Positions 32,324-41,802 of a DNA stretch of 47,623 nt are shown here, piece after piece. The notes beneath the pieces are model-generated. The model was not told the origin of the DNA. It ran no database searches and saw nothing but the letters and a program-made list of their open reading frames with translations. The stretch spans positions 1 through 47,623 of the forward strand of contig CANAPP010000021.1 in NCBI GenBank assembly GCA_947363565.1. Direction: 5' to 3'. The position numbers and the translations under genes were made by a program. Each line of letters starts with the position of its first letter. Within the stretch, counting starts at the first letter, position 1. The stretch is from an uncultured Lachnospiraceae bacterium (GTDB taxonomy: Bacteria; Bacillota; Clostridia; Lachnospirales; Lachnospiraceae).

Positions 32324-32372
32324 ATAACATGTATTATAATACTATCATAAAACATTTTCCGGAGAATTACAA
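32324..32372 (-). promoter_or_regulatory. gntR promoter with candidate autoregulatory site
   Basis: Minus-strand TTGTAA (32367-32372) and TATGAT (32344-32349) with a 17-base spacer. ATAACATGTAT, read on the plus strand from 32324, lies just past the start of transcription and matches the site at the operon promoter in 10 of 11 positions. Confidence 0.5.
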
Positions 32373-32385
32373 CTTTTAAAGTACC

Positions 32386-33444
32386 TTATTTCCCATCCGC
32401 TTTCTGGATACATTTTTTTGCAAGCTCTTCTACTACAAGATTATTGAGCGCGGAAGCCTTAAGTTCTTCCTCTTCCACCTGCTCCTTGAGTGCTTCTACA
32501 CTGTCATAACCATATTGTTCAACAATCTTTTCAAGCTCCTTTTCATATGCCTCATCGCTGAGGCTGATGTTTTCTTTCTTGGCTATCGCCTCTGTAACCA
32601 GCTTGGACTTAACACTCTGCTCTGCCGCCTGCGCTGCCTGCTTGTCGAATTCCTCCTCGTTGATCCCCATCTGACCCTGAAGGAACTCATCAAACTCCAT
32701 GCCAAAAGACTTGGCCAGTTCCTCATACCGCTCCTTCAATGCCTTCTGAGTCTTTTCTTTCTCACCATCCGGATATTTTTTAATCTCCGTATTCTCAAGC
32801 ACCTCATTCCACACCTCGGAATACAGGTTATTCTCATAATCCTGCTCTGCCGCATCCTCGAGCTGCTTTTTCACCTCTTCTTTATATTCCTCGACCGTCT
32901 TTGCCTTTTCGGAAAGCTTCGGCACTACCTCGTCGGTAAGCTCAGGCACCGTACGCTCAGTAATCCTGTTCACCTTGATCGTGAATACCACATCCTTGCC
33001 TGCATACTCCGTATTGCCGTAATTGTCCGGAAACTTCCCGTCCCAGTCGAACTCATCGCCGATCTTGTGCCCGATGATGCTGTCTTCAAATCCGTCGATA
33101 AAACTGTCAGAGCCGATCTCCAGATCATGCTCCTTTGCTGAGCCTCCGTCAAATTCTTTCCCGTCTATCTTTCCGACAAAATCAATGTTGACGGTATCGC
33201 CGTCCTTGACTGCGCGGTCCTTAATATCCTTCGTCTCTGCCTGCGCATCAAGCGCGGCCCAGATCTTATGATCCACCTCCTCGTCCGTGATCTCACCGGG
33301 CTTTTGCACCTGTGCCACCTCAACCCCTTTATATTGGGTGATCTTAAGCGTATCCGTCTCCAGCCCTTTACTTGCCTCACATGCCGTCAAAAATGTGACG
33401 GCACAGATCATACCTGTCATTAACATTACGATTTTCTTTTTCAT
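32386..33444 (-). CDS. Trigger-factor-like FKBP peptidyl-prolyl isomerase lipoprotein
   Basis: 352 residues. The second of two ATG codons is preferred (six bases from AGAGG). A lipoprotein signal (KKIVMLMTGMICAVTFLTAC) puts it on the outer face of the membrane. Residues about 75-165 form an FKBP domain (VKDGDTVNIDFVGKIDGKEF, IGSDSFIDGFEDSIIGHKIG). The remainder resembles the trigger-factor C-terminal chaperone arms (VPELTDEVVPKLSEKAKTVE, SLSDEAYEKELEKIVEQYGY). The ribosome-binding N-domain of true trigger factor is absent. It is probably a foldase for exported proteins, similar in role to PrsA. The gene appears monocistronic with its own promoter. Confidence 0.88.
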   Translation of the reverse strand: MKKKIVMLMTGMICAVTFLTACEASKGLETDTLKITQYKGVEVAQVQKPGEITDEEVDHKIWAALDAQAETKDIKDRAVKDGDTVNIDFVGKIDGKEFDGGSAKEHDLEIGSDSFIDGFEDSIIGHKIGDEFDWDGKFPDNYGNTEYAGKDVVFTIKVNRITERTVPELTDEVVPKLSEKAKTVEEYKEEVKKQLEDAAEQDYENNLYSEVWNEVLENTEIKKYPDGEKEKTQKALKERYEELAKSFGMEFDEFLQGQMGINEEEFDKQAAQAAEQSVKSKLVTEAIAKKENISLSDEAYEKELEKIVEQYGYDSVEALKEQVEEEELKASALNNLVVEELAKKCIQKADGK

Positions 33445-33494
33445 CATACACCTCTTGTTTCTTCATATTATGTTCAGTACTTTTTCATCCACAT

Positions 33495-33523
33495 CGCTTG
33501 AGTATATCACATTCTCCCTCATA
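33495..33523 (-). promoter_or_regulatory. Promoter of the foldase lipoprotein gene
   Basis: Minus-strand TATACT is preceded by TGA, forming an extended -10 element, about 50 bp before the start codon. TTTTAA lies 17 bases upstream as a weak -35. Coordinates are approximate. Confidence 0.5.
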
Positions 33524-33556
33524 TTAAAACCTTTTTCACACATATTTCACGTTCTC

Positions 33557-35032
33557 CTAAAGCACCGGGGAAAGAAGCCTGCAGAATTGCTCCTTCGCCC
33601 TGACAAACCATCCTCTCTGGCTATATTTCTTTCTGGTGATAATGGTGCTTTTTAAAATGTCGCTCTCAAATGCTTCCTCCAGCTTCCGCGTAGTCTTTGC
33701 ACTGTATACCACCGCATTTACTTCAAAATTCAATGCAAAGCTCCGGATATCCATATTGGCCGTCCCCACACAGCTTACCAGTCCGTCAACGCAAAGACAT
33801 TTGCTGTGCAGGAAACCATTGTCATAGGTGTAGCACCTTGCCCCCGCCTCGATCATCTCGCCTGCGTAGGCACAGGTGGCCCAGTACACAAAGGGATGAT
33901 CCGGCTTACATGGAATCATGATCCGCACATCCACGCCGGATTTGGCTGCGATAACAAGCGCGTCTTTAATATTATCATCCGGAATAAAATACGGAGTCTG
34001 GATGTAGATCCTCTTCCGCGCCATATGGATAAGCCGCAGATAATTGTCACGGATCTTCGGGTACTTGGAGTCCGGGCCGCTGGTAATGATCTGGACCGGA
34101 TCCCTGCCCTCACGGACATACTCCGGTATCTCAAACAAACTGTCGTCCAGGAACAGATTTTCCTTTGCCGCATAATTCCAGTCCAGCACGAACCGGACCG
34201 CCAGAGATGTCACCGTAGAGCCCTCGATGCAAAGATGGGTATCCCGCCAGTATCCAAACTTCCGGCTCCTTCCGAGGTATTCCCGGCCGATATTGAAGCC
34301 CCCCATAAAACCAAGCCGCCCGTCGATGACTACAATCTTCCTGTGGTTGCGGTAATTGATACGAAACTGGAATTTCCCCAGGAGTGCCGGAAAGAACTCT
34401 GCCACCTCGATTCCCGCCGCCCGAAGCCTTGCCCAGTCAGCCCTTCTCATTCCCCGGCAGCCCATACTGTCAAACAGCACTCTGACTTTGACTCCCTGAC
34501 CTGCCTTTCGGACCAGTACCGCCTCAATCTCCTGCCACAACTCATCATTACGGATAATATAATACTCGATGTGGATATACCGCTTTGCATGTTCCATCTC
34601 ATACAAAAGATCTCGGAATTTATCCTCCCCATCCGTGTAAATGCGGATGTCGTTATTATCCGTCAATACCGCCTCGCCCTCGTTCAGATTATAAAGGATC
34701 AGCCGTTTAAACCGTTCAAGCTCCGGATCCCGCAGCCTAAGCTTCTTTCGGAAGATCGACTCCTCCTGGCGCCTGACCGCATATTTTATCTCGCCTTCAA
34801 TTTCCTTCATCTTGAACATCCGGTCTTTGTGGAAATTCTGTGCCAGGACAAGATAAAGGACAAAGCCGATCACCGGAATAAAATATAAAAGCAGGAGCCA
34901 GGCCCACACTGTAGTAGGATTGCGCCTCTGAAAAAAGATGATCAGTAAGGAAAATATGATATTTATGATGAAAAGATGCTCCAGGATCCATCTGTAGCCT
35001 TCTACAATGCTGCCAATCATCAAGTCCGGCAT
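33557..35032 (-). CDS. cls: Cardiolipin synthase
   Basis: 491 residues from the ATG at 35032 (GTG at 35041 is the alternative). Two N-terminal membrane segments (about residues 16-34 and 41-64) are followed by two phospholipase D motifs: NHRKIVVIDGRLGFMGGFNI and HSKCLCVDGLVSCVGTANMD. These act together to condense two phosphatidylglycerols into cardiolipin and glycerol. Length and layout are those of standard bacterial Cls. It is divergent from a small membrane protein gene and has its own TATAAT-containing promoter. Confidence 0.95.
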   Translation of the reverse strand: MPDLMIGSIVEGYRWILEHLFIINIIFSLLIIFFQRRNPTTVWAWLLLLYFIPVIGFVLYLVLAQNFHKDRMFKMKEIEGEIKYAVRRQEESIFRKKLRLRDPELERFKRLILYNLNEGEAVLTDNNDIRIYTDGEDKFRDLLYEMEHAKRYIHIEYYIIRNDELWQEIEAVLVRKAGQGVKVRVLFDSMGCRGMRRADWARLRAAGIEVAEFFPALLGKFQFRINYRNHRKIVVIDGRLGFMGGFNIGREYLGRSRKFGYWRDTHLCIEGSTVTSLAVRFVLDWNYAAKENLFLDDSLFEIPEYVREGRDPVQIITSGPDSKYPKIRDNYLRLIHMARKRIYIQTPYFIPDDNIKDALVIAAKSGVDVRIMIPCKPDHPFVYWATCAYAGEMIEAGARCYTYDNGFLHSKCLCVDGLVSCVGTANMDIRSFALNFEVNAVVYSAKTTRKLEEAFESDILKSTIITRKKYSQRGWFVRAKEQFCRLLSPVL

Positions 35033-35110
35033 TCGCACCACCCCGTTTTTACTGATATTATCATTATATTATCTTTCCGCACAAAAGTAACCCCTAAAAT
35101 CCCAAATCAC

Positions 35111-35139
35111 TTGCACTCGCTCCGAAAGAATGATACAAT
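35111..35139 (+). promoter_or_regulatory. Promoter of the small membrane protein gene
   Basis: TTGCAC (35111-35116) and TACAAT (35134-35139) with a 17-base spacer, 36 bp before the GTG start. Confidence 0.65.
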
Positions 35140-35175
35140 GTATTTCGTGAAAATGAGTTAGACAGGAGGTTCCCC

Positions 35176-35616
35176 GTGAGTAAAGTAACAATCATATTAT
35201 TAGTGATTTTGATCGTATTAATCGTTGCATGTGTCGTATTATATTTTCTCGGAAAAAGGGCGGAAAAGAAGCAGGCCGAGCAGCAGGAACAGTTAGCGGC
35301 AGCCGCACAGACCGTCTCCATGCTGATCATCGATAAAGGCCGGCTGCGGCTGAAGGACGCAGGATTTCCTTCCGTCATCGTCGAGAACACGCCTAAGTAT
35401 CTGCGCCGCTCCAAGGTTCCGGTGGTAAAGGCAAAGGTCGGCCCGAAGGTCATGATCCTCATGTGCGATGCGGAGATTTTCCCGATGGTTCCGGTCAAAA
35501 AAGAAGTGAAAGCAACTATCAGCGGCATCTATATCACTGCAGTCAGGGGTATCCGCGGCCCGCTAGAGACTCCGCAGAAAAAGAAAGGCTTTCTCGCAAA
35601 GCTGCGCGGCAAATAA
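35176..35616 (+). CDS. Small single-pass membrane protein, unknown function
   Basis: 146 residues with a GTG start seven bases after AGGAGG. One strongly hydrophobic N-terminal segment (IILLVILIVLIVACVVLYFL) is followed by a charged helix (KRAEKKQAEQQEQLAAAAQ). A compact beta-rich domain (about residues 48-128) and a basic tail complete the protein. I recognise no domain with a known activity. The layout is of a protein anchored by its N-terminus with the small domain probably in the cytoplasm. It is flanked by its own promoter and terminator. Confidence 0.8.
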   Translation: MSKVTIILLVILIVLIVACVVLYFLGKRAEKKQAEQQEQLAAAAQTVSMLIIDKGRLRLKDAGFPSVIVENTPKYLRRSKVPVVKAKVGPKVMILMCDAEIFPMVPVKKEVKATISGIYITAVRGIRGPLETPQKKKGFLAKLRGK

Positions 35617-35633
35617 TCACAGACATTACGAAA

Positions 35634-35660
35634 GGACAGGCTCTCTTGCCTGTCCTCTTC
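35634..35660 (+). terminator. Terminator after the small membrane protein gene
   Basis: GGACAGGC (35634-35641) and GCCTGTCC (35648-35655) form a perfect 8-bp stem with a 6-base loop, then a T-rich tail. It lies between convergent genes. Confidence 0.75.
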
Positions 35661-35667
35661 TTCTGTC

Positions 35668-36111
35668 TTATCCCGGGGCATTGGCCCGGATGTTCATCTT
35701 GATATCGCAGTCCGCAACCTTCTCACTGTTGATATCCAGCTCATAATTCACGCGGACATCAATATTCTTCTCTGTCACGTCGACCAGCATATTCCTGGTA
35801 AATATACCGATCATCAGCTCGCCGTACGGTGTCTCATACTGTGTCATATTGATCTTGTCTTTCTCAAAGACCATCTTCGTATTCGCAAGCCCGCTTTTTT
35901 TAATCTCTAACAGATTATTCCCCGCAATCCTGATCTTATTCTGGATGGTTCCCGGCATTCCCTCCACCATCTCATCATAGATTACATAATGCTTCCCATT
36001 CTTCAAATAATAAGTTGCCGGTGTGATCACCTCGATCGGCTCGTTCTCATCTTCATCCGGGAAAGAATCATAATGCAGTCCCGAAATGGTCAGTAATACC
36101 TGTTTTGTCAT
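35668..36111 (-). CDS. DUF1934 (YwiB-like) protein
   Basis: 147 residues from the ATG at 36111, with AAGGTGA upstream. It is a beta-barrel protein of the DUF1934 family: IEVITPATYYLKNGKHYVIY, then GNNLLEIKKSGLANTKMVF and YGELMIGIFTRNMLVDV. The fold is lipocalin-like and its cellular role is not established. It is the last gene of the dnaE-pfkA operon, 22 bp after pfkA. Confidence 0.88.
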   Translation of the reverse strand: MTKQVLLTISGLHYDSFPDEDENEPIEVITPATYYLKNGKHYVIYDEMVEGMPGTIQNKIRIAGNNLLEIKKSGLANTKMVFEKDKINMTQYETPYGELMIGIFTRNMLVDVTEKNIDVRVNYELDINSEKVADCDIKMNIRANAPG

Positions 36112-36133
36112 ACGATCACCTTTTATAAAGTCA

Positions 36134-37111
36134 TTACAGGGCAAGTCTCTGTGCAATATCGTACTGATATTCCGGAATCTCTTTCTTCATGCTCAGTGCT
36201 TCGTCAATATCAAAATCCTTGTACTCTCCGTGCTGATAACCAACTACACGGTTGGACTTTCCTTCGCAGAGAAGGTCAACTGCCATTGCACCCATAATAG
36301 AAGCATATACCCTGTCCTTACATGTCGGGCTTCCGCCGCGCTGCATGTGTCCGATAATTGTTGCTCTTGTCTCCATACCTGTAGCTTCTTCGATTCTCTT
36401 AGCCATATTCATGGAATCTCCGATACCCTCTGCATTGATGATAATATAGTTCTTCTTGCCGCGCTTTCTGCACGCCTGAATATCCTCTATGATCATCTGC
36501 TCATTATAATCGTGCTCCTCCGGCATAAGGATACGCTCTGCACCGTTGGCAATCCCGCACCACAATGCCAGATATCCTGCGTCTCTTCCCATAACCTCAA
36601 TAATGGAGCATCTCTCATGGGAGGTGGATGTATCACGTACTTTGTCGATGGCTTCCATCGCAGTATTCACCGCTGTATCAAAACCAATCGTATACTCTGT
36701 ACATGCGATGTCAAGATCGATCGTTCCCGGGATGCCGATAGTGTTGATCCCATAATAAGCAAGTCTCTGTGCACCTGCAAAGGAACCATCTCCTCCGATG
36801 ACTACCATCCCGTCAATGCCGTACTTTTTACAGATTGCCGCTGCTTTTTGCTGTCCTTCTTCCGTACGCATGGAATGGCACCGCGCGGTCTGGAGAATCG
36901 TTCCGCCCCGCTGGATCGTGTCAGACACATCTCTGGCCGACAGATCGATGATCTCTTCATTAAGAAGCCCCTGATAACCTCTGCGGATACCTCTTACCCT
37001 AAGACCTTTTCCCAATGCGGTTCTCACCACTGCACGGATCGCAGCATTCATTCCCGGCGCATCCCCACCGCTTGTCAGAACACCGATTGTACGAATTGTT
37101 TTTTCTCCCAT
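36134..37111 (-). CDS. pfkA: ATP-dependent 6-phosphofructokinase
   Basis: 325 residues from the ATG at 37111, seven bases after GGAGGG. It converts fructose 6-phosphate to fructose 1,6-bisphosphate. The GGDAPGMNAAIRAVV and VIGGDGSFAGAQRL motifs mark an ATP-type enzyme; pyrophosphate enzymes have GGDD. The active-site loop reads PGTIDLDIACTEYTIGFDTA instead of the common PGTIDNDI-x-GTD form. The catalytic Asp is kept, but Asn-to-Leu and nearby changes make it a divergent subtype. Its gene follows dnaE by about 65 bp. Confidence 0.94.
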   Translation of the reverse strand: MGEKTIRTIGVLTSGGDAPGMNAAIRAVVRTALGKGLRVRGIRRGYQGLLNEEIIDLSARDVSDTIQRGGTILQTARCHSMRTEEGQQKAAAICKKYGIDGMVVIGGDGSFAGAQRLAYYGINTIGIPGTIDLDIACTEYTIGFDTAVNTAMEAIDKVRDTSTSHERCSIIEVMGRDAGYLALWCGIANGAERILMPEEHDYNEQMIIEDIQACRKRGKKNYIIINAEGIGDSMNMAKRIEEATGMETRATIIGHMQRGGSPTCKDRVYASIMGAMAVDLLCEGKSNRVVGYQHGEYKDFDIDEALSMKKEIPEYQYDIAQRLAL

Positions 37112-37176
37112 GTTAATCCCTCCATTCATCTATCTCAAATATATCTTAACTCGGCAACATTGTACATGAAATATAA

Positions 37177-40100
37177 CTAATTTTCAATGGCCTTTTCTAT
37201 CAGTTTTACACAAGATTCACCAAGATAATTCGTCAACCTGCTCAATAGCCCTGCATCCGCCCGGACATTCCTGTTGGCGCCAAGACGCTTCATCGCCCGC
37301 TCTGCCTTGCAGTATATGATCACCCGATCTCTCCCTTCCGATTCTCCGATGATCTCATAAAGCTCCTGCTCGCGGCTTTGAAAATCCGCCTTGCTGTCAA
37401 ACTGAAGCCACAGCTCTTTTTTCGTCTGGTCAAAGGGGATGATCTCCTCGCAGATCAGGCGGCTCGGTGCTTCGTCCTCCTCAGATACACGTCCTCTTAT
37501 GAATATCTTATTCTCTTCCTCCAGATACTCGCGGTTCTTCTCATAATCTCTCGGAAATACGATAACCTCCACCGTTCCCATCAGATCCTCTATCGTAAGG
37601 AAAGCCATCACCTGATTCTTTTTTGTATATTTGACCGTCTTAGCTGCGATCATACCTCCAATCGTCTCTTTTGCGCCGTCACGTACTTTCGTGCGCCCGA
37701 CCTCATCATCCACCTGGAAATCGAGAGTTGTGCGCGTAATATTTTTCCGCCACTTCTCTTCGTACTCTTCCATAGGATGGCCGCTCAAGTATACACCTAA
37801 GACTTCCTTTTCAAAGCCAAGCTTTGCCTCCTTTTCATATTCACCTACATCCGGAAGCGGAATCTCAAACTCTGCCTTCTGGTCATCACTCACCATATCA
37901 AAAAGAGACATCTGTCCGGTCATGGAATATTTCTGCTCACGGATTATCTGCTCCATGATCTGGGCATAGACGACCATAAGCTGCTTTCTCGTACCTGGGA
38001 GACTGTCGAAGGTTCCGGATTTGATAAAGTTTTCTATCGTCTTTTTATTCAGCTCCTTCACCGACATCCGCTCAATAAAGTCTTTGAGATTTTTGAACAG
38101 TCCATGCTTCTTTCGCTCTTCCAAGATCACTTCGATGATCGGGCGGCCGATACTTTTTATGGCAGAAAGGGCATAACGGATATTCCCATTGTCCACCGAG
38201 AATGTCCCTACACCTTTATTGATGTCCGGCGGCAGGATGTCAATACCCATCTGGCGGCAGGTATAGATATATTCTGCTACCTTTCCCGGATTATCGATCA
38301 CCGATGTCATAAGCGCCGCCATAAATTCCACCGGGTAATAATATTTCAGCCACGCTGTCTGGTAAGATACCACGGCGTATGCTGCCGCGTGGGATTTATT
38401 AAACGCATATTTGGCAAAGTCGATCATCTCATCGTAGATCTTGTTGGCAATCCGTTCATCGATCCCGTTTGCGATACAGCCCGGAACATTCTCCTCCCGG
38501 TTGCCGTAGACAAAGTTCTGCCGCTCTTTCTGCATGACATCGCCCTTTTTCTTAGACATGGCACGTCTGAGAAGATCGCTTCGTCCCAGGGTATACCCAG
38601 CCAGATCCCGCACAATCTGCATCACCTGCTCCTGATAGACGATACAGCCGTAGGTAGGCGATAAGATCGGCTCAAGCTGCGGACAGTCATAGGTGATCGT
38701 CTCCGGATGGTTCTTCCCCCGGATATACTGAGGGATAAAATCCATCGGCCCGGGGCGGTACAAGGATATCCCTGCGATAATATCCTCAAGGCTCTTTGGC
38801 TTTAATTCCTTCATAAAGTTTTTCATGCCGCCGCTTTCAAGCTGGAATATCCCGTCATTCCTGCCTGTCCCGACAGCAGCAAGGACAGCCGCATCATCGT
38901 AATCAATCTTATTGATGTCAATCTCTTTCCCGCTGCTTTCACTGGCAAGCTTTACCGCGTCCCGGATAACGGTAAGGGTACGGAGACCGAGAAAATCCAT
39001 CTTCAGCAATCCAAGCTCCTCTAACGTCGTCATGGTGAACTGGGTGACGGCGGAGCCGTCGGAGCCGAGGGACAGGGGCACATACTCATCGATGTCCTTC
39101 TGACTGATCACCACTCCGGCCGCGTGCATGGATGTATGCCTCGGCAGCCCTTCAAGGCGCATGGAGGCATCCACCAGTTCTTTTACCTGCGGATCTTCTG
39201 CATACGCCTTCTTAAGATCCGGACTTTCTCTAAGCGCCCGCTCAAGCGTGATATTAGGCTCCTTCGGGATCATCTTCGAGATAGAATCCACATACGCATA
39301 GGGAAGATCCATCACGCGGCCAACATCCCGGATCACACCCCTGGCGGCCATCGTACCAAAGGTAACGATCTGCACGACCCGGTCCTCACCATATTTTCTC
39401 ACCACATAATCAATGACTTCCTGGCGTCTCTCAAAACAGAAATCCACGTCAATATCCGGCATAGACACACGCTCCGGATTCAAGAACCTTTCAAACAGGA
39501 GCTGGTATTTGATCGGGTCTATAGTGGTGATCCCAAGACAGTAGGACACGATGCTGCCCGCCGCAGACCCCCGCCCCGGCCCGACCATGATCTCATGGTC
39601 CCTTGCATATTTAATAAAATCCCACACAATAAGAAAATAATCCACATAACCCATGGACTTAATGACAGAAAGCTCGTACTCGAGCCTTTTCGTCAACATC
39701 TCATCGGACTTTTCATACCTTTGCTTTAATCCCTCATAACAAAGCCTATTCAGGTACTCCCAGGACGTGTATCCTTCCGGCACATCGTACTTTGGAAGCT
39801 TTGTAACGCCGAATTCAATCTCCACATTGCAGCGTTCTGCGATTTTCTGCGTGTTCTCAAGAGCATTCAGCGCGTAAGGGAAAAGCTCTCTCATCTCTTC
39901 CTCGGACTTGATATAATACTGTCCCCCCTCATAACGCATACGCTTCTCATCAGACAGCTTCTTTCCTGTCTGAATACACAAAAGCATGTCGTGAGGCTTT
40001 TCATCTTCCGCGTAAGTGTAATGGATATCATTGGTCGCCACCAACTCAATCCCTGTCTCCTGAGACATCCGAAGAAGAGCCTGGTTCGCCTGGCGCTGCT

Positions 40101-40647
40101 GCGGCAGCCCGTGATCCTGAAGCTCTAAAAAGAAATTCCCTTTGCCGAAAATATCCTGGTAACGAAGCGCTGCCTCTTTTGCCTCCTCATACATCCCTCT
40201 TAGAATATCCCGCTGGACTTCTCCCGCCAGACAGGCACTCAGCGCAATGATCCCCTCATGGTACTGCCGAAGCAGGGCCAGATCCACACGGGGCTTGTAG
40301 TAGTACCCTTCGGTAAATCCTCTGGATACGATCTTCATCAGATTGTGATAGCCAAGATCATTCTCAGCCAGAAGCACCAGATGATAATACCTGTCGTCGC
40401 CGCTTCCCACTGCTTCTTTATCGAACCTTGAACCAGGCGCCACATACACCTCGCATCCAAGGACAGGCCGAATCCCTGCTGCCTTCGCCGCACGGTAAAA
40501 ATCAATCACTCCGAACATCACACCGTGGTCTGTGATCGCTACGCTGTCCATCCCTAATTCCTTAACCCGTGCGATACATTCTTTAATTTTATTCGATCCA
40601 TCTAAAAGACTGTACTCTGTATGTACATGTAAATGCGCAAAACTCAT
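37177..40647 (-). CDS. dnaE: DNA polymerase III alpha subunit
   Basis: 1156 residues, full length. It has an N-terminal PHP domain (HLHVHTEYSLLDGS, VTDHG-type ITDHGVMFG) and a C-family polymerase core. The acidic catalytic pair is in MPDIDVDFCFERRQEV (near residue 397), and the third Asp is in LLKMDFLGLRTL. The fingers region has YRPGPMDFIPQYI and DLLRRAMSKKKGDVM. A helix-hairpin-helix and OB domain (TVKYTKKNQVMAFLTIEDLM) follow. It carries out chromosome replication, and in Firmicutes usually works beside PolC. It is first of the dnaE-pfkA-DUF1934 transcript. Confidence 0.97.
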   Translation of the reverse strand: MSFAHLHVHTEYSLLDGSNKIKECIARVKELGMDSVAITDHGVMFGVIDFYRAAKAAGIRPVLGCEVYVAPGSRFDKEAVGSGDDRYYHLVLLAENDLGYHNLMKIVSRGFTEGYYYKPRVDLALLRQYHEGIIALSACLAGEVQRDILRGMYEEAKEAALRYQDIFGKGNFFLELQDHGLPQQRQANQALLRMSQETGIELVATNDIHYTYAEDEKPHDMLLCIQTGKKLSDEKRMRYEGGQYYIKSEEEMRELFPYALNALENTQKIAERCNVEIEFGVTKLPKYDVPEGYTSWEYLNRLCYEGLKQRYEKSDEMLTKRLEYELSVIKSMGYVDYFLIVWDFIKYARDHEIMVGPGRGSAAGSIVSYCLGITTIDPIKYQLLFERFLNPERVSMPDIDVDFCFERRQEVIDYVVRKYGEDRVVQIVTFGTMAARGVIRDVGRVMDLPYAYVDSISKMIPKEPNITLERALRESPDLKKAYAEDPQVKELVDASMRLEGLPRHTSMHAAGVVISQKDIDEYVPLSLGSDGSAVTQFTMTTLEELGLLKMDFLGLRTLTVIRDAVKLASESSGKEIDINKIDYDDAAVLAAVGTGRNDGIFQLESGGMKNFMKELKPKSLEDIIAGISLYRPGPMDFIPQYIRGKNHPETITYDCPQLEPILSPTYGCIVYQEQVMQIVRDLAGYTLGRSDLLRRAMSKKKGDVMQKERQNFVYGNREENVPGCIANGIDERIANKIYDEMIDFAKYAFNKSHAAAYAVVSYQTAWLKYYYPVEFMAALMTSVIDNPGKVAEYIYTCRQMGIDILPPDINKGVGTFSVDNGNIRYALSAIKSIGRPIIEVILEERKKHGLFKNLKDFIERMSVKELNKKTIENFIKSGTFDSLPGTRKQLMVVYAQIMEQIIREQKYSMTGQMSLFDMVSDDQKAEFEIPLPDVGEYEKEAKLGFEKEVLGVYLSGHPMEEYEEKWRKNITRTTLDFQVDDEVGRTKVRDGAKETIGGMIAAKTVKYTKKNQVMAFLTIEDLMGTVEVIVFPRDYEKNREYLEEENKIFIRGRVSEEDEAPSRLICEEIIPFDQTKKELWLQFDSKADFQSREQELYEIIGESEGRDRVIIYCKAERAMKRLGANRNVRADAGLLSRLTNYLGESCVKLIEKAIEN

Positions 40648-40719
40648 GCTATCAACCCCGTTTTCTTACCTTTCTGCCGCTGCTTTTCTCGTGTTATCCT
40701 GACCGTTTCTTATCTTCTC

Positions 40720-40748
40720 ATGATAGCATGTCCCGCTGATTTTATCAA
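40720..40748 (-). promoter_or_regulatory. dnaE promoter
   Basis: Minus-strand TTGATA (40743-40748) and TATCAT (40720-40725) with a 17-base spacer, about 70 bp before the dnaE start. Confidence 0.7.
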
Positions 40749-40752
40749 ACAG

Positions 40753-41802
40753 TTACTTTTCCCCTTTCTGCTCAAGCCTCAGGTTCACCACCAGCGCAAA
40801 TGCGATAATCCCATACGCTACAAAGCTGCGGAAATACTCGCCCAGAGACGCATTTGCAAAAGCATTGCGCCCTGCAAGGGGCGACAGAACGAACAGTGTA
40901 TGAAGGAGCACCACCCCGATAAATGCATTTTTTACCCCCGCCTTGCGGATGCTTGCCCCTCCTGCCAGGAGCGCCGCACAGGCGAACTTCTCCGTGTCCA
41001 GATGCTCCGTGTAGACATTGAGGGAGCCGATATTCTGAAGATACACGAACTGCCCAAGCGCCGCGAACACGGTAGACAAAACGATGACGATAATCCTCAC
41101 CCGGTCGGTGTCAATCCCGATATTCGCCGCTTTCTCTTCGCTCATCCCTACCGCCTTTATCTTCTGCCCCAGCGGCGTGTGCATCAGGTAGTATACAAAA
41201 AAACCGCACACAATGATCATCGCCAAAAGCAGCACGGAAATCTTCGCCTTCCCGATGCTGAACACGCCGAGGTTGTCGAACACTTGCTTAAAGGTCTTTA
41301 AATCCACCATATTTTTCACGCCGATTCCGGTGGACAGCACCAGCTTTTTGTTAAACACATGGATGACCGTGCCAAAGCCCGCCACGAAGATAAGCTGGTA
41401 AATGTAATTGGCAAGAAAGCCCACGACGATGGACGTCACCATCTCCCTGCCCCTTACCTTATTAAGGAGCCGCCCAATCACATATCCGACGCCGGCCGCC
41501 GCGGCCAGGGAGACAAGCAGCACAAGCGCCGCCCCTTTTCCACCCATGATATTAAAGTTCAGCACGATGATAAAACATGCCTGCGTGATCATCGTTCCGA
41601 TAACCACCGCAAAATTAAGCCCCATCCCCGCCATAATCGGGAAAATAAGCGCCAGCACCAGTATGATATTACGGATAAATCTGAGCGCCACCTGCTCCGC
41701 AAGAAACAGAAAGCTGATTCCTGACAGGATAAAGCAGAGAATACTGAACACAATGAAAGTAGCCGGTACAATCAGCTCATCCTTACGAACCTTTTTCATC
41801 AT
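40753..41802 (-). CDS. ABC transporter permease, RbsC-like superfamily (second subunit)
   Basis: 349 residues from the ATG at 41802, with GGAGGAG upstream; it overlaps the end of the preceding permease gene by four bases. About nine hydrophobic segments are visible. The family-typical cytoplasmic loop occurs late in the protein (MSEEKAANIGIDTDRVRIIV), followed by a conserved region (LDTEKFACAALLAGGASIRK). It resembles the ribose/nucleoside permease superfamily but is clearly divergent. With its partner it should form the channel of the DUF3798-associated transporter. The substrate is unknown. Confidence 0.82.
   Translation of the reverse strand: MMKKVRKDELIVPATFIVFSILCFILSGISFLFLAEQVALRFIRNIILVLALIFPIMAGMGLNFAVVIGTMITQACFIIVLNFNIMGGKGAALVLLVSLAAAAGVGYVIGRLLNKVRGREMVTSIVVGFLANYIYQLIFVAGFGTVIHVFNKKLVLSTGIGVKNMVDLKTFKQVFDNLGVFSIGKAKISVLLLAMIIVCGFFVYYLMHTPLGQKIKAVGMSEEKAANIGIDTDRVRIIVIVLSTVFAALGQFVYLQNIGSLNVYTEHLDTEKFACAALLAGGASIRKAGVKNAFIGVVLLHTLFVLSPLAGRNAFANASLGEYFRSFVAYGIIAFALVVNLRLEQKGEK

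Noticed and set aside
33806-34888. 360-codon plus-strand frame opposite the cardiolipin synthase gene
   Set aside because: The minus-strand protein has both phospholipase D motifs intact; the antisense frame has no family motif or start signal.
36086-37180. 364-codon plus-strand frame opposite pfkA
   Set aside because: It is the antisense of a highly conserved glycolytic gene. The translation is rich in Cys, His and Ser without domain features, so it is a by-product of codon use.
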